A stretch of 64,000 nucleotides of DNA from Dolomedes plantarius (lineage: Eukaryota; Arthropoda; Arachnida; Araneae; Dolomedidae). Position numbers and translations under genes: made by a program. Under the pieces are notes generated by a model that saw only the letters and a list, made by a program, of their open reading frames with translations, was not told where the DNA came from and did not search any database. The stretch is from assembly GCA_907164885.2 (NCBI GenBank), contig OU015501.1:60501119-60565118 (forward strand), written 5' to 3'. Positions 22,872 to 35,160 of the stretch are shown piece by piece (the first letter of the stretch is position 1; every line of letters starts with the position of its first letter).

Positions 22872-23115
22872 GGGGCAGAGGTAGCCTAGTTGTAGCGCGT
22901 TGGCTTTCCGTACTGAGGGTGCTCGGATCGAATCCGACCAGCGCCATTGAATACCTTCGTGTCTAAGCCGGTTATGGGCCGTAGTCCGGAAAGTCCGTCT
23001 TTGAGGTCAGAGGGTGGGAGTAGGTACAATCCCCCCAGATGTTGCCCCTGGTGGTTCTCGATCAAAATTTAGGTGGCACCAAGGGGGTGGTGTTGGTTCA
23101 CCTTTACGGTGCTCC
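22872..23115 (+). repeat. tRNA-derived SINE
   Basis: A tRNA-like head carries an A-box-like tagcctagttg (22882-22892) and a B-box-like ggatcgaatcc (22925-22935), 32 bases apart, with a near-complete T-arm (ctcgg-atcgaat-ccgac). The acceptor pairs only 5 of 7 positions, so a functional tRNA is unlikely. A G/C-rich body of about 160 bases follows (gtctaagccggttatgggcc..), ending near the ggtgctccc at about 23110. Its ctgagggtgctc segment is shared with the SINE-like module at 7579-7716. No target duplication was found. Confidence 0.7.
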
Positions 23116-23439
23116 CATTGAAAACAACCAACGATTCACGCATGTTATGCACAAATCTCTTGATTGACAAATGTCCCGTATTGGCAAACAACAATAAATT
23201 TGATATTCTTTTCGTTTTGTTTCACTCCTTTTATCGAATTTACAGAAATATCTTACTAATTTCGAAAGCCCTGATACAGATTTGTAAACGCTCCTCATCG
23301 CTAAAATTCTCTCCCAGATTTCTTTCCCCATTCCCACATAGTTTAATAGAACCAACATTCTTCCATTTTCAAATAACGCCATCCGTTTCTGACCGTACTC
23401 ATTTATTTATCATGTGATACTCCGTGTGGTGATGATACA
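23116..23439. other. Non-coding spacer
   Basis: There is no repeat or coding signal here. The overlapping open frames on both strands (23073-23417) show no family resemblance. Confidence 0.45.
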
Positions 23440-23441
23440 TA

Positions 23442-24223
23442 CAAGGGTCAGCCAATAAGTTAGTTGCAAACCTCCGTAAAAATCTCGTTAATAGAGACAT
23501 TTCGTTGAAACTTTGTGGAAACACAGATTATCAGGTGCTGTGGTAGGTGTAGTAACAGCTTTGACGTAGCAGTTTTAGTTCTCTTGCTAATCAGTCGTGA
23601 ATATGTTTTGGCAGCTGCCAGTGGCGTCCAAATTTGAAGTGCGTGCATTAATCCGTTTCCTGTGGGTAAAAGGTTGTGACTGCACTGACATTTATTGGCA
23701 GTTGCACGAAGTGTACAGTGATAACGCAACATTGCGCCAAACTATCGCCAAGGGGTATCTATCATTCGATAATGGCCTTACAAATATCGAGGATAAGTTT
23801 CTTCAACTTCGACGACAGATGAGAACGTTGCACGCGTGAATGAACTTATTCTTCAAAACAGACAGTAGACGATATCATCTGGTCTATTGACTGACCAATA
23901 CAAGTGCAACGATTTGAAAGTGCTCTAGCATTTTTGGAACGTTATCAACAGGAAGGAAATGTTTTTAGGACTAAATCGGGACAGGTGACGAGACTTCATT
24001 CATTGGAAACAGATTAATGCACGCACTTCAAATTTGGACGCATCTGGCAGCTGGCGAAACATATTCACGACTGATTAGCAAGAGAACTAAAACTGCCACG
24101 TCAAAGCTGCTACTACATCTACCACAGCACCTGATAATCTGTGTTGCCACAAAGTTTCAACAAAATGTCTCTATTACCGAGATTTTTACGGAGGTTTGCA
24201 ACTAACTTATTGATTGGCGATTG
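23442..24223 (+). mobile_element. Internally deleted mariner element with about 200-base inverted arms
   Basis: TA lies on both sides (23440-23441 and 24224-24225). The left arm (about 23452-23655) is matched in reverse complement by the right arm (about 24010-24213) at high identity, including the transposase start codon and the first 20 or so codons. The arms are therefore two inverted copies of the 5' end of a mariner, not ordinary terminal repeats of 30 bases. The total length is 782 bases against about 1.3 kb for a complete mariner, so the catalytic part is deleted. Confidence 0.82.
23603..23839 (+). pseudogene. Mariner transposase, N-terminal fragment
   Basis: From the ATG at 23603 the frame gives about 79 codons of a typical mariner N-terminal helix-turn-helix (KFEVRALIRFLWVKGCDCTD, then SFDNGLTNIEDK). 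Related pieces continue in other frames up to about 24000 (for example NELILQN at 23840-23860). The catalytic Asp triad is absent because of internal deletion, and the fragment ends in a stop at 23837-23839. It could at most bind DNA; it cannot transpose. Confidence 0.75.
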
Positions 24224-24300
24224 TATATAAATATTTTTTCATGTTTAATTTTGAGTAATTGAACAAATGCTGTGACAATAGAACTTCTCTAAACTGCTTC

Positions 24301-24372
<72 letters not shown>
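24301..24372. repeat. (AC)n-(AT)n compound microsatellite
   Basis: Thirty-odd bases of AC repeats pass into about 40 bases of AT repeats. The Ile-Tyr and Cys-Val open frame on the minus strand is an artefact of this run. Confidence 0.95.
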
Positions 24373-24374
<2 letters not shown>

Positions 24375-24474
24375 TACTATTAACAGCTGAAGGTAAACAA
24401 ACATATGTTTGTCAGTGAGCAGACACGGGGACGGGCTAATCTCGCAAACCGAGCATAGCAGGACATCGCGACTA

Positions 24475-25773
24475 CAGAGGCTGTTCACACATTTTTTAGA
24501 CGATGTATATTGTATTCACAAAACTAAATTACATAAAATTCTTGTGTTTTAAATGTTCTATTTGACATCCCTTATTCTGAACTATCTTTCGACACCGCAA
24601 TTTCCAGGATAATAATGCCTATTGAAATGTCAGAAGAGGTATTCTATCCCATTCCTCCTGAACAGCTTTCCAGAGTCCTGTAAGCGTTTTGGGACGACGT
24701 TTGGATAATGCAGATTTTAAAAGTCCAAAAGCACAAAAATCCATAGGTGATACATCGGGAGATTTAGTAGGGATATCAGTGAAGGGAATGGCCTTGATAC
24801 TAGTTTTTTGTTCCATTTCTTTTAGGAAATTTACAGTGGATTTTGATGTGTGACTGCTAGCTTTGTCCTGATGGAGTCTCACAGATTGATGGCACTGTGG
24901 GTAAAGCGATGGTATTTCATTCAGAAAAATTGGCAATAAAATATGTTCCTCATAGTATTTGGAGTTAATCTTGACATTTTTTTCCACTCTCTTTATTTTT
25001 AACTTGCCATTATAAGAAAAACCAGCAACAATCATGAATCCCTTAGAAAAACTTTATTTCGATTCTTTGAACCATGTACTTAAATTTTTTTCTCCCCTTT
25101 TATGATAATAAATGGCTCTTTTTTTGTTGCAATCCTTTAAATACACCCATGATTCATCTATTGTGACAATTGTTTTCCATTTTTCTTTGGATAAGTGTTT
25201 CTCATATAGAATTTTGCAGCGTGTCCTGCGTTCAGCGATATGATTTGGAAGAAGACGATGCACATTGCGTTTTTTTCGCTTTCTTAAGATTTAAATCAAC
25301 GTTTATCATTTTGTTTACAGTGGACACCGAGCATTTTAATGATTTTGCAACTGTCCTTTGACTAGGGGGATTTTCTTTTAACATTAAACAACGTACCTTT
25401 GCAATAGTCGAAGATGTCCGTTTTTTCTTTGGATACTTGTTTGGAATTTTTGTCCCACTTGAGGTTCCAATTTGACGTTTTTTTCCTTTCTTGTTGACGA
25501 TATTACCTATCGACGCTTTAGATATCACAAAACCATGACTCTCACATCGTTTTTGGATAACGGAGTATGCATATTTCTCTTCGGAAAGAGCATAAATGTA
25601 GCCTTTGAACGACTGCTTTGTTAAAAACGCCATTTTGAAGAAAAACAAAACTTTCAAGCCCTAGACGATAATTTTGACTTTGAAATACATAGTACAATTG
25701 CAATTATTTCTTTTGCAGCAAACGATTTTTTATTACCGCTTACCAAAATCGTCTAAAAAATGTGCGAACAGCG

Positions 25774-25777
<4 letters not shown>
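24475..25777 (-). mobile_element. DD41D-type element, copy 2 (inverted)
   Basis: This copy has exactly the same length (1303 bases) as copy 1, in the opposite orientation. The ends are cagaggctgttcacacattt and ..tgtgcgaacagcgtctg, with TA at 24473-24474 and 25778-25779. A TA microsatellite begins immediately at the right end. One terminal base differs (gcgtctg against gcctctg). Confidence 0.92.
24532..25633 (-). pseudogene. DD41D transposase, copy 2: A7 frameshift and two stops
   Basis: The start codon is at 25633-25631. The same seven-A frameshift as in copy 1 is present (minus-strand A run at 25270-25276), as is the same TAG near the C-terminus (24619-24621). In addition a GAA codon has become TAA at 25056-25054, just after TWFKESK. 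The catalytic motifs TIDESWVY, HQDKASSH and SPDVSPMD are all intact. Sharing both the A7 run and the TAG with copy 1 indicates a common source element that already had these features; the TAA is private to this copy. Confidence 0.82.

Positions 25778-25808
<31 letters not shown>
25778..25808. repeat. (TA)n microsatellite at a transposon end
   Basis: About 30 bases of TA directly continue the target-site TA of the DD41D copy 2. Confidence 0.95.
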
Positions 25809-25810
<2 letters not shown>

Positions 25811-25967
25811 ATGACGAAACCCTCCACTTTTAATACAACGTCAATATATTGCAAACCATAATTTTAAGTTTATTGAAAGTACTAATTGGCTCAAAAGAAA
25901 ACAGAAAAGCCTTGATGCCTGGAACCTTTTTTTTTTTTAGATAAACAGTAGTAAGTGGACAAGAGAG

Positions 25968-26004
25968 AGCCAATGCTATCAGCCAATGCTATCAGCCAAT
26001 GCTG
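25968..26004. repeat. 13-base tandem repeat agccaatgctatc
   Basis: Two perfect copies at 25968-25980 and 25981-25993 are followed by a partial third (agccaatgct) that runs into the tRNA-like sequence. Confidence 0.85.
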
Positions 26005-26077
26005 ACTGGACGATGGCCAAATGAATAGGACGCTGGCATCTAGTACCAGAATCTGTGGGTTCGAGTCCTACTGTTAG
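26001..26077 (+). repeat. tRNA-like sequence (tRNA pseudogene or SINE head)
   Basis: A strong B-box gggttcgagtcc sits in a well-formed T-arm (gtggg-ttcgagt-cctac). An A-box-like tggccaaatga lies upstream at normal spacing. The acceptor halves gctgact and tgttagc pair at 6 of 7 positions. The anticodon arm (ctgg..ccag) has a 9-base loop, and there are extra bases between acceptor and D-arm, so I do not call a functional tRNA or an anticodon. Confidence 0.5.
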
Positions 26078-26129
26078 CGTGGATTTTTGTAGCTTTTCAG
26101 AGTCATCTTTAAGCAGTAGTTCCGGGTTT

Positions 26130-26498
26130 AATTATCCCTCGTGTAGCAAAAAATAATTGCAGAGCTCTGAATCTCTCCTCGGTCAATGGTGTTAGTTCAA
26201 TACTTTTCACATCCTTACAGTAATAAGCGCCGTTTGACTGCGTAATAGGTAATCTGTGGCTGTAGGAATTTTCTCTTTGAATGATAACAATACACTTAAA
26301 TAGTTGATTTTTACTAGAAAATGAAAAATAAAAAACTTTCATAGCTGAAAATTTATTGATGAATATGACATTTACAAAAGAGTACCAATTGAATAACATT
26401 TATAAATCTTTCTCTACAATACGATAAGGAAGTCAATGTGGCTAAGTTTTGAATTTTTTCTTCAGTTAAAGGTGTGATACCATCAGTAGACGCCATAG
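26130..26498 (-). other. Possible decayed or spliced coding fragment with a repeated TPLTEE motif
   Basis: Two minus-strand frames about 270 bases apart share a motif. One begins at an ATG (26498-26496) and reads MASTDGITPLTEEKIQNLAT. The other (26130-26200) reads IELTPLTEERFRALQLFFAT. Between them lie low-complexity codons, and acceptor-like sequence (ttcctacag) precedes the second. This could be two exons, two decayed copies of one repeat, or coincidence. A short stretch similar to the end of the second frame (ctcgtgtagc.aaaaaat) recurs at about 63730-63747. I do not recognise the protein. Confidence 0.2.
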
Positions 26499-26499
26499 A

Positions 26500-29183
26500 A
26501 ATGCTTTCAAAAATAATATAATTAAGTATTCAGTTTATAAATCAATCAAATTTGAAAAGAAAAATCAATATATATCTGTACCATTATATTTAACCTGAGA
26601 GACAATGACATGATATACTGAACTCGTTAACAATGGAGTTTAAAAAGGAAAAACGTGTTTAAATAATAAATAGAAAGCAATGGAAGGTCAGTGTGTTAGT
26701 GAACATTACAATACCTTTATTTTACGGCAGTAAAAAGCTAACTTATGTTATTGATCCCTAGTAGCACAAATCTGTATCATCTGAAAACTTATAAACCCTA
26801 ATTGTTAATCATATATGTTAGAGTTCGCTTAATGGTCACTAAACCCTACAATTCCTTTGTTGTCCAGTATTTTCTCGGATGCCGTGAGGAAATATTGTTT
26901 TTTGATTTATATTCTCTTCTGTCAAGAACATTATTTAAAAAGAAGTGAAGGATTGAAAGTCATGGCTGCGTGATTGATAGACTTCCACATTAGTGGCTAT
27001 CTGCATATTCATTTTCGTACCGACCATATCATTTTCATTTCGGAACCATGTCCTAATGATGTACTCGGTAAGACTTCATTTCCTTAGAGGTATTACCTGT
27101 CGAAGAAATGAACAACATAACAATCAAAGATCAATAAATGCGTTGATTGCTGTTGGCGGTATTATTTTAGGTGTTTTTGGTGGCCATCAAGGTTTTGTTT
27201 TATAATAATAAGATCTCATGCTAATAAATAAATTGCTGATTTATGGCTTTCATTGTCGGGGTGAAAAGGAACAAAATTATATATAACCTGATCCCGGAAC
27301 TTTTCATAGGAAATACCTTTCTTCTATTATACCAGTCGATTAATTATATGGATGCATATGGTGATGGTACAAAGAGATAAAATTCATTAGTATAATATGT
27401 TTTATCTTATTACAGATTGAATACTTCAAATAATAAATTAAGGTGAAATGTATGATTTTCTTACTCAAAAGGTCACTAAACTCGGAAGTAATAAAGGATA
27501 TAAAAATTCACAGGAGTGTCAACAGGATTTATACATAAACATGTGAATTAATAATACGTATAGACTTCAGCTTTTCATATTAGAATTATTTTAAGTAGCT
27601 ATGTTGGAATTTAAAAGGGGTGGTAGGTAGTCCAGAGGAATTAGAAAAATCTGTTTTAAATAAAACGTAGTTGAACAGTTTGTTCAACCATAAATTTCAA
27701 AATAATTTCAATTTTTTTAGAATTGCGTATTTTCATACATAGAATTTTTTGCTATGATAAAAGTTCTAAACTTTTAAAGTAAAGTTAATAAAAAAAGTAT
27801 AAAAATGTATAATACTATAATACTGTAATAGCTGAAAATTGTATAATTAAATAAAAAAGTAGAAATTAGGCCTGTAGTATTTTTCACTGTAGATTATAGG
27901 GCGTACATTAAGCTGAAGAAAAATTCTTCTATGTATTTGGAAAATGTTGTATAACTTATATCTAATGTTGTTACGATTTAAAAGATTTAGATCCTAAGCG
28001 ACATTTATTTTTATTATTAGCGTTTTATAAGAATACTTACCTGATACTACAGTCCAGACTTCATTAACACTTTAGTTACAGTTTTATTGTGTCTTGAAAA
28101 CAGGTAACAGCTAAGTGTAAAGTGACAGTTCAGTATAAAATATACCTTCCAATTTCACTGCGATTTCATTGCTTGTTGAGGGAAATTTCAAACGATTTAA
28201 ATTTTTTTAAATACGATTATTTAAATATCGCTATGTTTATTATCGGGGTTGGAGAAAGAGAGAAAGAGAGATGGGTATGAGGATGTATGCTCAGTTAAAT
28301 ACTCATAAAAAGATATCTTGACAGACAATATGGTTAATTAATTTCTAGAATCCAATACCACACGCTCATGTAAACACGTATGTATATGAACTGTTTTATG
28401 TAAACTTTACTTCTACAAAACATCTCTAATGTTATCTTACTTTATATCTGCTTATAAATTTTAATATTTTGAGGAAGAATTCCAAAGGTTTTCATGCTAT
28501 CTTAATTAAAAATTTTAACCAAATGTAATATCCTTCATTAAAAATCAATAATGTGATTGCATTGTGCATTATTCTATCTCAATATGCTTTTCTGAATTAA
28601 ACTTAAAATTATTTCCAGATAACTTTTCAATTCAACTTTTAGTTAATGTAGAAAATATTAAAAATGTCTTTTTAAACTTCCCATTTTTCTTTTTTTAAAA
28701 GTGATTAAAATCTCAGAATGAAGTTATTTTGTATCAAAAATTAGATTTAATTCTATTAAATACATTTATTAAAATTTAAAGGGTAAATCAGTGATAGAAT
28801 TGACTGTAATGGAGCTGAAAAAAGAGATTTTAGCTAGGGGTATATATGTATAAAATGCTTAAAATTTCAAAAACTAATTATGAAATAATAAGAGGATATT
28901 TATGCCTTTTACTTGAGATTTAAAATCATTTTTCCTAGTTTGGAATGATTTATTATCTGCAATCATGTATTATAGGATTGATTACAAAAATTAATTTTTA
29001 ATGTATACAAGTGCTTAGAATTTGTCTGATTGATGTTTAATAAGAGACATTAAATCTTACCCCCTTTTTATATAATTACATTACTATTATACTATATAAT
29101 TTCTATTATTATACTTATATTTGTAATTTTAAAATTCCATCATTAATGAAAACAAAAGGAAAAGTTGTAAAATTCTAAAATAA
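26500..29183. other. AT-rich non-coding DNA, no gene recognised
   Basis: This is a long A/T-rich stretch without family-like coding frames, inverted repeats or RNA genes that I can identify. A short (AGAG)n purine run occurs near 28250-28270. Confidence 0.5.
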
Positions 29184-30660
29184 TCTATATATATAAAAGA
29201 GCTTGTCTGTTTGTTTGTTCGCTATAGAATCATAGACTGTTTCACCCACCGGGACCAAATTCGGCACAGTTAATGTTTAGGACCCGAGAAACTTAAATCA
29301 GGAAAAACGAAGTTTGGGGCTCAATTAGTTTTTCTAAAATTAATTTTTTAATGATTTTTTGTGCCCGTAAGAGGTGCGAGACCCCCTGTGGATACAGACG
29401 TTCAGTGAAATCCGAACCTATCCCTCTTCCCCCGCGCGGGAGAAGAGGGATGCGAGGGGGGTGAGAGCTTCATGGTAATAACCTTTGGCCTTGCCTAACT
29501 GACTGACTAACTGACAGATAACGCACAGTCCAAACCGTTGGACATAAAGAGCTGAAATTTTGCATGGTGATTCTTCTATAGTGGAGTTTATACTGGAGGG
29601 GTGAAAGATTTTTGAAAAATTCTTCTTCGATTTTTTAAAATTAAATTTTTAAGCTGTTTTTCTAATTTTTTTAAGTTTGCATTTAAAATGATAATCCAAG
29701 GTTTATAAAATTTATATCACGAGAAAGATCATAAAAATTCCTTTAAAACGAAATCTTTTTCGAATCGTTACCTTCCTTTTCTGATTTTTGGTGAATTTTT
29801 AAAGATAAATTTTTAGAATTTAATTTATGAAATGCTGATCACGTGGTTTCTTTTCTTTTTGTGATACTTTAAATTAATTTTGCGTTACGTGCATAACAAC
29901 GAAATAAATTGACAAAAGAAATATTAAAATACTGTAAAAGATAAAATTTAACCACTAGACTAACTGAGATGGGAGTTTTTTAAGAATGCAGTTCAAATTA
30001 GTATGTTTTAACACAACTTTCCAGGCTCTGCTTTCTGTCCTTTGTTATTTGCAGTTTTTCTCATCTCTGGAACCAATTTACAATTTGCTTTTTCTACGGT
30101 TTTTGGCCTTAGGAAAATTAAAAACCTATACGGTTTTTGGCCTGTCGACAATAAAAAACCGAATCACCAAAGTAAGGAAAATAGGCTTCATGTGAAATCG
30201 CGCCTTACTTTGAATAAATAAAAGGGGCATCTTGCACTTTGCCTCTTGGGTGATGTGGAAAAAAGTGCGTCTCTTGGGTGATGTGGCACAAACTGAGCTT
30301 TTAAGGGAAAAATAAATAATAAAGGCAAATGTAAATTATAAAACTTATTTCTAATTAAACAGTGGATCAAACAAATCTAATTAAACAGTAAACTTACACA
30401 ATCCAAACGTGCGAATCACACAACACTGTGTTATTAATTCTCAATAAAATCAGACGTATAATCAGACGAAGGTCCGCAGGCTCAAAGTTTCTTTCTTTCT
30501 TATTGTTTGTATATCATTTCAGTAGAAACGCGCTAAGCGCATTCTGTCTGGCCAGATGAACATGAAGAGCGGGGGTTGCAGCCCAGTATTTTTTTGATGG
30601 AATGCATCAAAATTTTTATATCTATATATCTACCCGGGCATCGCCGGGCAATAATGCTAG
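29184..30660 (+). mobile_element. Non-autonomous Helitron
   Basis: The 5' end is TC (tctatatatataaaagagc) after an A. The 3' end is CTAG followed by T, and 8 bases upstream of CTAG sits a hairpin with stem cccgg/ccggg (30633-30648). These are the three structural marks of Helitrons, which move by rolling-circle replication and insert between A and T. No Rep/helicase is encoded in the 1477 bases. It shares an internal block (ctgactgactaactgac.. to ..ctgaaattttgcatgg) with the shorter Helitron at 51493-52110. Internal short duplications are present (cctcttgggtgatgtgg twice near 30241-30290). Confidence 0.82.
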
Positions 30661-33600
30661 TATTATATATAAAAGAAATATAATTTTAACATGTATTGTA
30701 TAACGCTATTTCTTTATTAGATAATAAGTAATATTTATTACAACATGTGAAATCTGTGGTTTGTTATTTGAAAAGAATTAGTTTTTAAATAAATAGTATT
30801 AGTTATACAATAATACTTTTTCATATTTATAAGTTTCCTTAATAATTGTATGTTTCCTGGTTAAACCAGCAGTAACATATAGTTTATTGAGAATTTCAAA
30901 AACTAATAATGAAATAATAGGAAGAGGACAATTATGCGTTTGAATTAAGACTTAAAATAATTGTTCCTCCTCTGTAATGATTACATATTTGCAATCATGT
31001 ATTTTCGGTTAATTTGATATAATATACAAGTATTACTAATGTACAAGTATTAGTAATGTATTTGTATTACTTACTTTTATGTGTTTTAAATATGAACATA
31101 ACATAGTTTAATGAGGAAAAAGGAAACTTTTCTTTAAAATTCATAATATTTTTAATATTTATGAAAATATTCGAGAGGGAATTGATTATTTGAACTTTGG
31201 TAATATATTTTGTAGACTGTACCAAAAATCAAATATTCCTGAAGGTATATTTTTTTTATTATTTACAAATTTTTATAGCAGATTAAAACTCTCGTAATAT
31301 CACAGAATATGCGAAAGTGTATGGTTTCTGTTACTGTGAAAGTTACATATTTAGAATAAAATGGGAGACTTTTTAAATACTAATATGATAGTAGAATATT
31401 ATAACAATCTGTTGAAAGGAATTTTTCTATACGCGATATTTTTAATTGAATTTTTTTAAATATCGTGATACACCTCCGAATTCAGGAAGCTTTAAATGCG
31501 TGATCCACAGCTTTGAAAAAATATTCAATAATAATGTTAAGTAAAATGCGATGTTATTTTTTCTTAAGTTGAAATTCAATGAAGGAAAATATCAACATGA
31601 ATATCTGTTTTAAGAGCAGATGATCAAAAGAAAAAAATTCTAATTTCTCAACAAATCAATAATTAAAAAGCTTCATTTTTTTAAACATTGGATTGACATA
31701 TTGATATCTTTTGTATGTATATTTGTCGTCAACTAAAACATGGATAGAAACTTTAAATAATTATTTCTATTGGTCTGCCATCATTGACTGTAGAAGAAGC
31801 TTCACTGCTAAAATTTAAATAGAAAGGTCAAAACTACTTTAAAGTAGCTGTTATTTTTAAAGGTAAAAATTAAACACTTGCTGCAATACTCAGATTTGCT
31901 TTGAATTTTGAAGAAAACTCAAATATTATTCTCTCTACAAAGTAATTTATTTTGCACGATAATGTGAATTTATTTTTAAGCAGCGCAATATATGATAGGA
32001 TCAGATAAATTTAATATATTGATCAAATTAATAATAGATCAGATTAATCAACTGCCCCACAGTGAGTTTCAAAATATTGATTAAAAATTTATCGTATAAT
32101 GATTCCCATCTGAAAAGGATAAAATTCATATGTAAAAATGACACAAAATTTTCTTCTCATGTTTAATAAATTGCTGTTTTTAATTAATGAATATTTTCCA
32201 TAAAATTCAATATACCTTATTCAATATCCATTACATTATCCGTTATCAGTATCCCCCATATTTCTTTCACGAAAAAGATATTTTAGTTATATAATGTAAA
32301 ATTTTACTTCGAAAATTCCTTAAATAGGTTAATAAAAAAATCGCAATAAATAAAAAAAATTAAATGATATTACAAAATATCTTGCGAAGAAAAATCCTTT
32401 GACATGACATATAATTTAGTACTTACTCTGAATAGTCTTAGAGAAACTATTTGAGTTTTGTCTTTTACTATAATATCAGAAAATTAAATCAGAAATGAAT
32501 TTATTAAAAAATTGCTACATATACATAAACTGATTTTCTTCAGAAAAAATAAAATAAAAAATATAAAAGTTTATAATTATATTAATTTAGTAAATATATA
32601 TATATAATAAGGCAGTTTTATAATTACATAGAAAAACTTGTGATGATATTTGTTATTAATAAGCAAAATAAAGGGATAAAACGTATCCCTTCAGAGTGTT
32701 AAATGTTTATATTCTTGAAAGCAGATATAATACATGCTAAAGTGTTTTACCACTACGGGAATACTTTTCAAAACACTTTTTGTTTAAATATCATTTTCTT
32801 ACTAATAAAACAACAAACCTGTGTTAAAAACTGTACTCTTATCAAATAATCGTAGTTAACTATGGATATGGGAAAGCTTGGTTCGCTTGAGTTCGTATAG
32901 CGATTTATTGTCTCAATAACTCCTGGAACAGATTGCTAGTTTGAATACTAAACCCAATGGTTTATCCTTCTAAATGCAGTTTGTGATATAATGCATTTTT
33001 TCAGTATGTAATAAATTCATTTTATTGATAAAAAAAACAATCCCTTTTCAATTCAACAAAAAATCCCATTTTTTATAGTTTATACTGATCAGCTGAAAGA
33101 TATTAAAGGAAACTCATAAAGGCACATGACTGATTTTATTAAGCAAAAAAGCTCGTAAATCATTTTCAAATATTCAATTTCTTCGCTTCAAAAAAGTTTA
33201 TTGAACAGCTCATAATATAAAAAACAAGAATCCTCTATCCTATAAAATGTTTAAATAAGATTTCCGAACTAAGCGATATCTGAGGTCTAAGAAAGAATGA
33301 AAGAGTATGAAAGGTTATGAACCAATGGTTTAAAAAGTAAACTAAACTTCTTTTTTTTCCCCCTAAGTGAAGGGAGAGTTGTGTCTGTAATTCGGTTCAG
33401 TAACTTCCAAGATGATCCTAAGCAAAAAGAACAGGATACTCTCTGAGAGGCGTTTACAATGAGGCGGAAAGAGGGGAGAAAATGAACGCTCCGTAGAAAA
33501 ACACGTGTGTAAAGACACAACGAAGCTAGGAAACTGTTTAATCGGGGCCTATTGTTGAAATGGAACGCCGCAGAGATGAGTTTTTGTTGCGAAAATTGAT

Positions 33601-34116
33601 GGACTGAGAAGGAACGAAAAGCATATCTACGGAATAATAAATAAATAAAAGTGACTCAAAATGTAATAACACACAATAATCCTCCTTGAAGCTATAAATA
33701 ATCGAAATTAAACATTTCGAAAACTAATACACAGTTCTTATATTCGTAAAATTAAACATTTTTTTTAAGCTGATTTAACTTAAGGTAAAGTAGATTTTAG
33801 TATACGTGCAGCATATGGACATTTAATGCTTTAACAACTCCAGTAGTAAAGAATTTATTTATTTTTTTTAATTTGTTAATAAACTATGACTTAATAATGT
33901 TTCCGTAACTTCCTAAAGTGCCCTGAGATATAGTAAAATAAACGAGGGAAAAAATTCGTTGTTTTAAAAATTCGTTGTTAAAGAAACTAATAAATCTTCA
34001 AAAACATTGTATTTAAAATTATTCGTAAATTAATCCTTCAAGGTAAAAAATTTTTTTATTTAATTTTTTTTCATTTGAGTGATGATCTGACATTTACAGA
34101 TATAACAGCGTTAATA
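30661..34116. other. AT-rich non-coding DNA, no gene recognised
   Basis: No coding frame with family resemblance was found. The purine-rich part at 33390-33500 is less A/T-rich than the rest but has no domain in any frame. Confidence 0.5.
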
Positions 34117-34142
34117 CAGGTGGTTATCAAAATAATGGAAAC
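34117..34142. mobile_element. Isolated terminal repeat of the 10313/42246 Tc1-like family
   Basis: After TA (34115-34116) the sequence caggtggttatcaaaataat (continuing ggaaac) is the terminal repeat seen at 42246, but the following bases do not continue that element. It is a solo terminal remnant left by deletion, or the end of a rearranged copy. Confidence 0.6.
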
Positions 34143-35160
34143 GTACAGAGCTTTTTATTAATAAACTGTAGGCCCACTGACTTAAAATACTATCTGACTA
34201 AAACCAAAATTAAAACATAAACTATTAACTTAATGAAATTATTCATCCCGTTATTTCCCGGTCATCTCTATGTTCTAGCAGGGTAATTACAATGCATCTC
34301 AGATTAACAACCAAAATCAACTCAAAGAATAGAACTGTTCTTCATTCATTTAACTAACAAAAATGTTCTTGTTATGTTAAAATTGTAGGTTTTTTTTTGC
34401 GGAAAATGTTGCCTCAGCTTGAACAGTCCTTTAATAAGTGGCAGTAAAATAGAGTGTGTTATCAAAGTAAGGGAAACACTGACCGTGTCTTCGGAACTTT
34501 TTATCACCCCACTATAGACCAATCTTTGACTCCCAAGACAACACGTTGGATAAAGTATTATATGTCCTTTACATAAAATACTGATATTATTTGGTACCAT
34601 TAAACCTGCAACATATCTCCTAACTGTTCCACTGACGTTGGTGGGAAGAACAGCATCGAACCTTTTCATCCAAATGTTACCGATTTTGTGATCAATAACA
34701 TTTTAAGGCCAAGCGACTGAGGTAGCTAGGATAGATGATTTACCTCATCTTCGTGCTCTTCAAACGGTATGTTGACATACGATGCATTATTACGTTATCG
34801 TCTTCGAAACATGGATGGTCATTTAGAAATAATGCCTGCACCATAGGATGCACGAGGCCCGCCAAAATGGTATCGTAGACATACGATGTCACAGAACGCT
34901 GAAAAACTATTACGACTCCCAGGAAATGTCAAGAGATAGAACCCAATAGCATCAACAAACCACCGCCATACTTGACAGTTGGCACCAAATTGTCGGGGCA
35001 GTATACTTCGGAAGGTGTTCTCCAAACGTATACTCTACGAGTGGTAGGAATCAATAGATTCATGCGACCAGGAACACAATGCCAAAAATTTAAACTCTAT
35101 TTTTTAAAACTGTGGATCCATCTGACATTTTATTTTTGGCACTGGTATCAGTAATGAATA

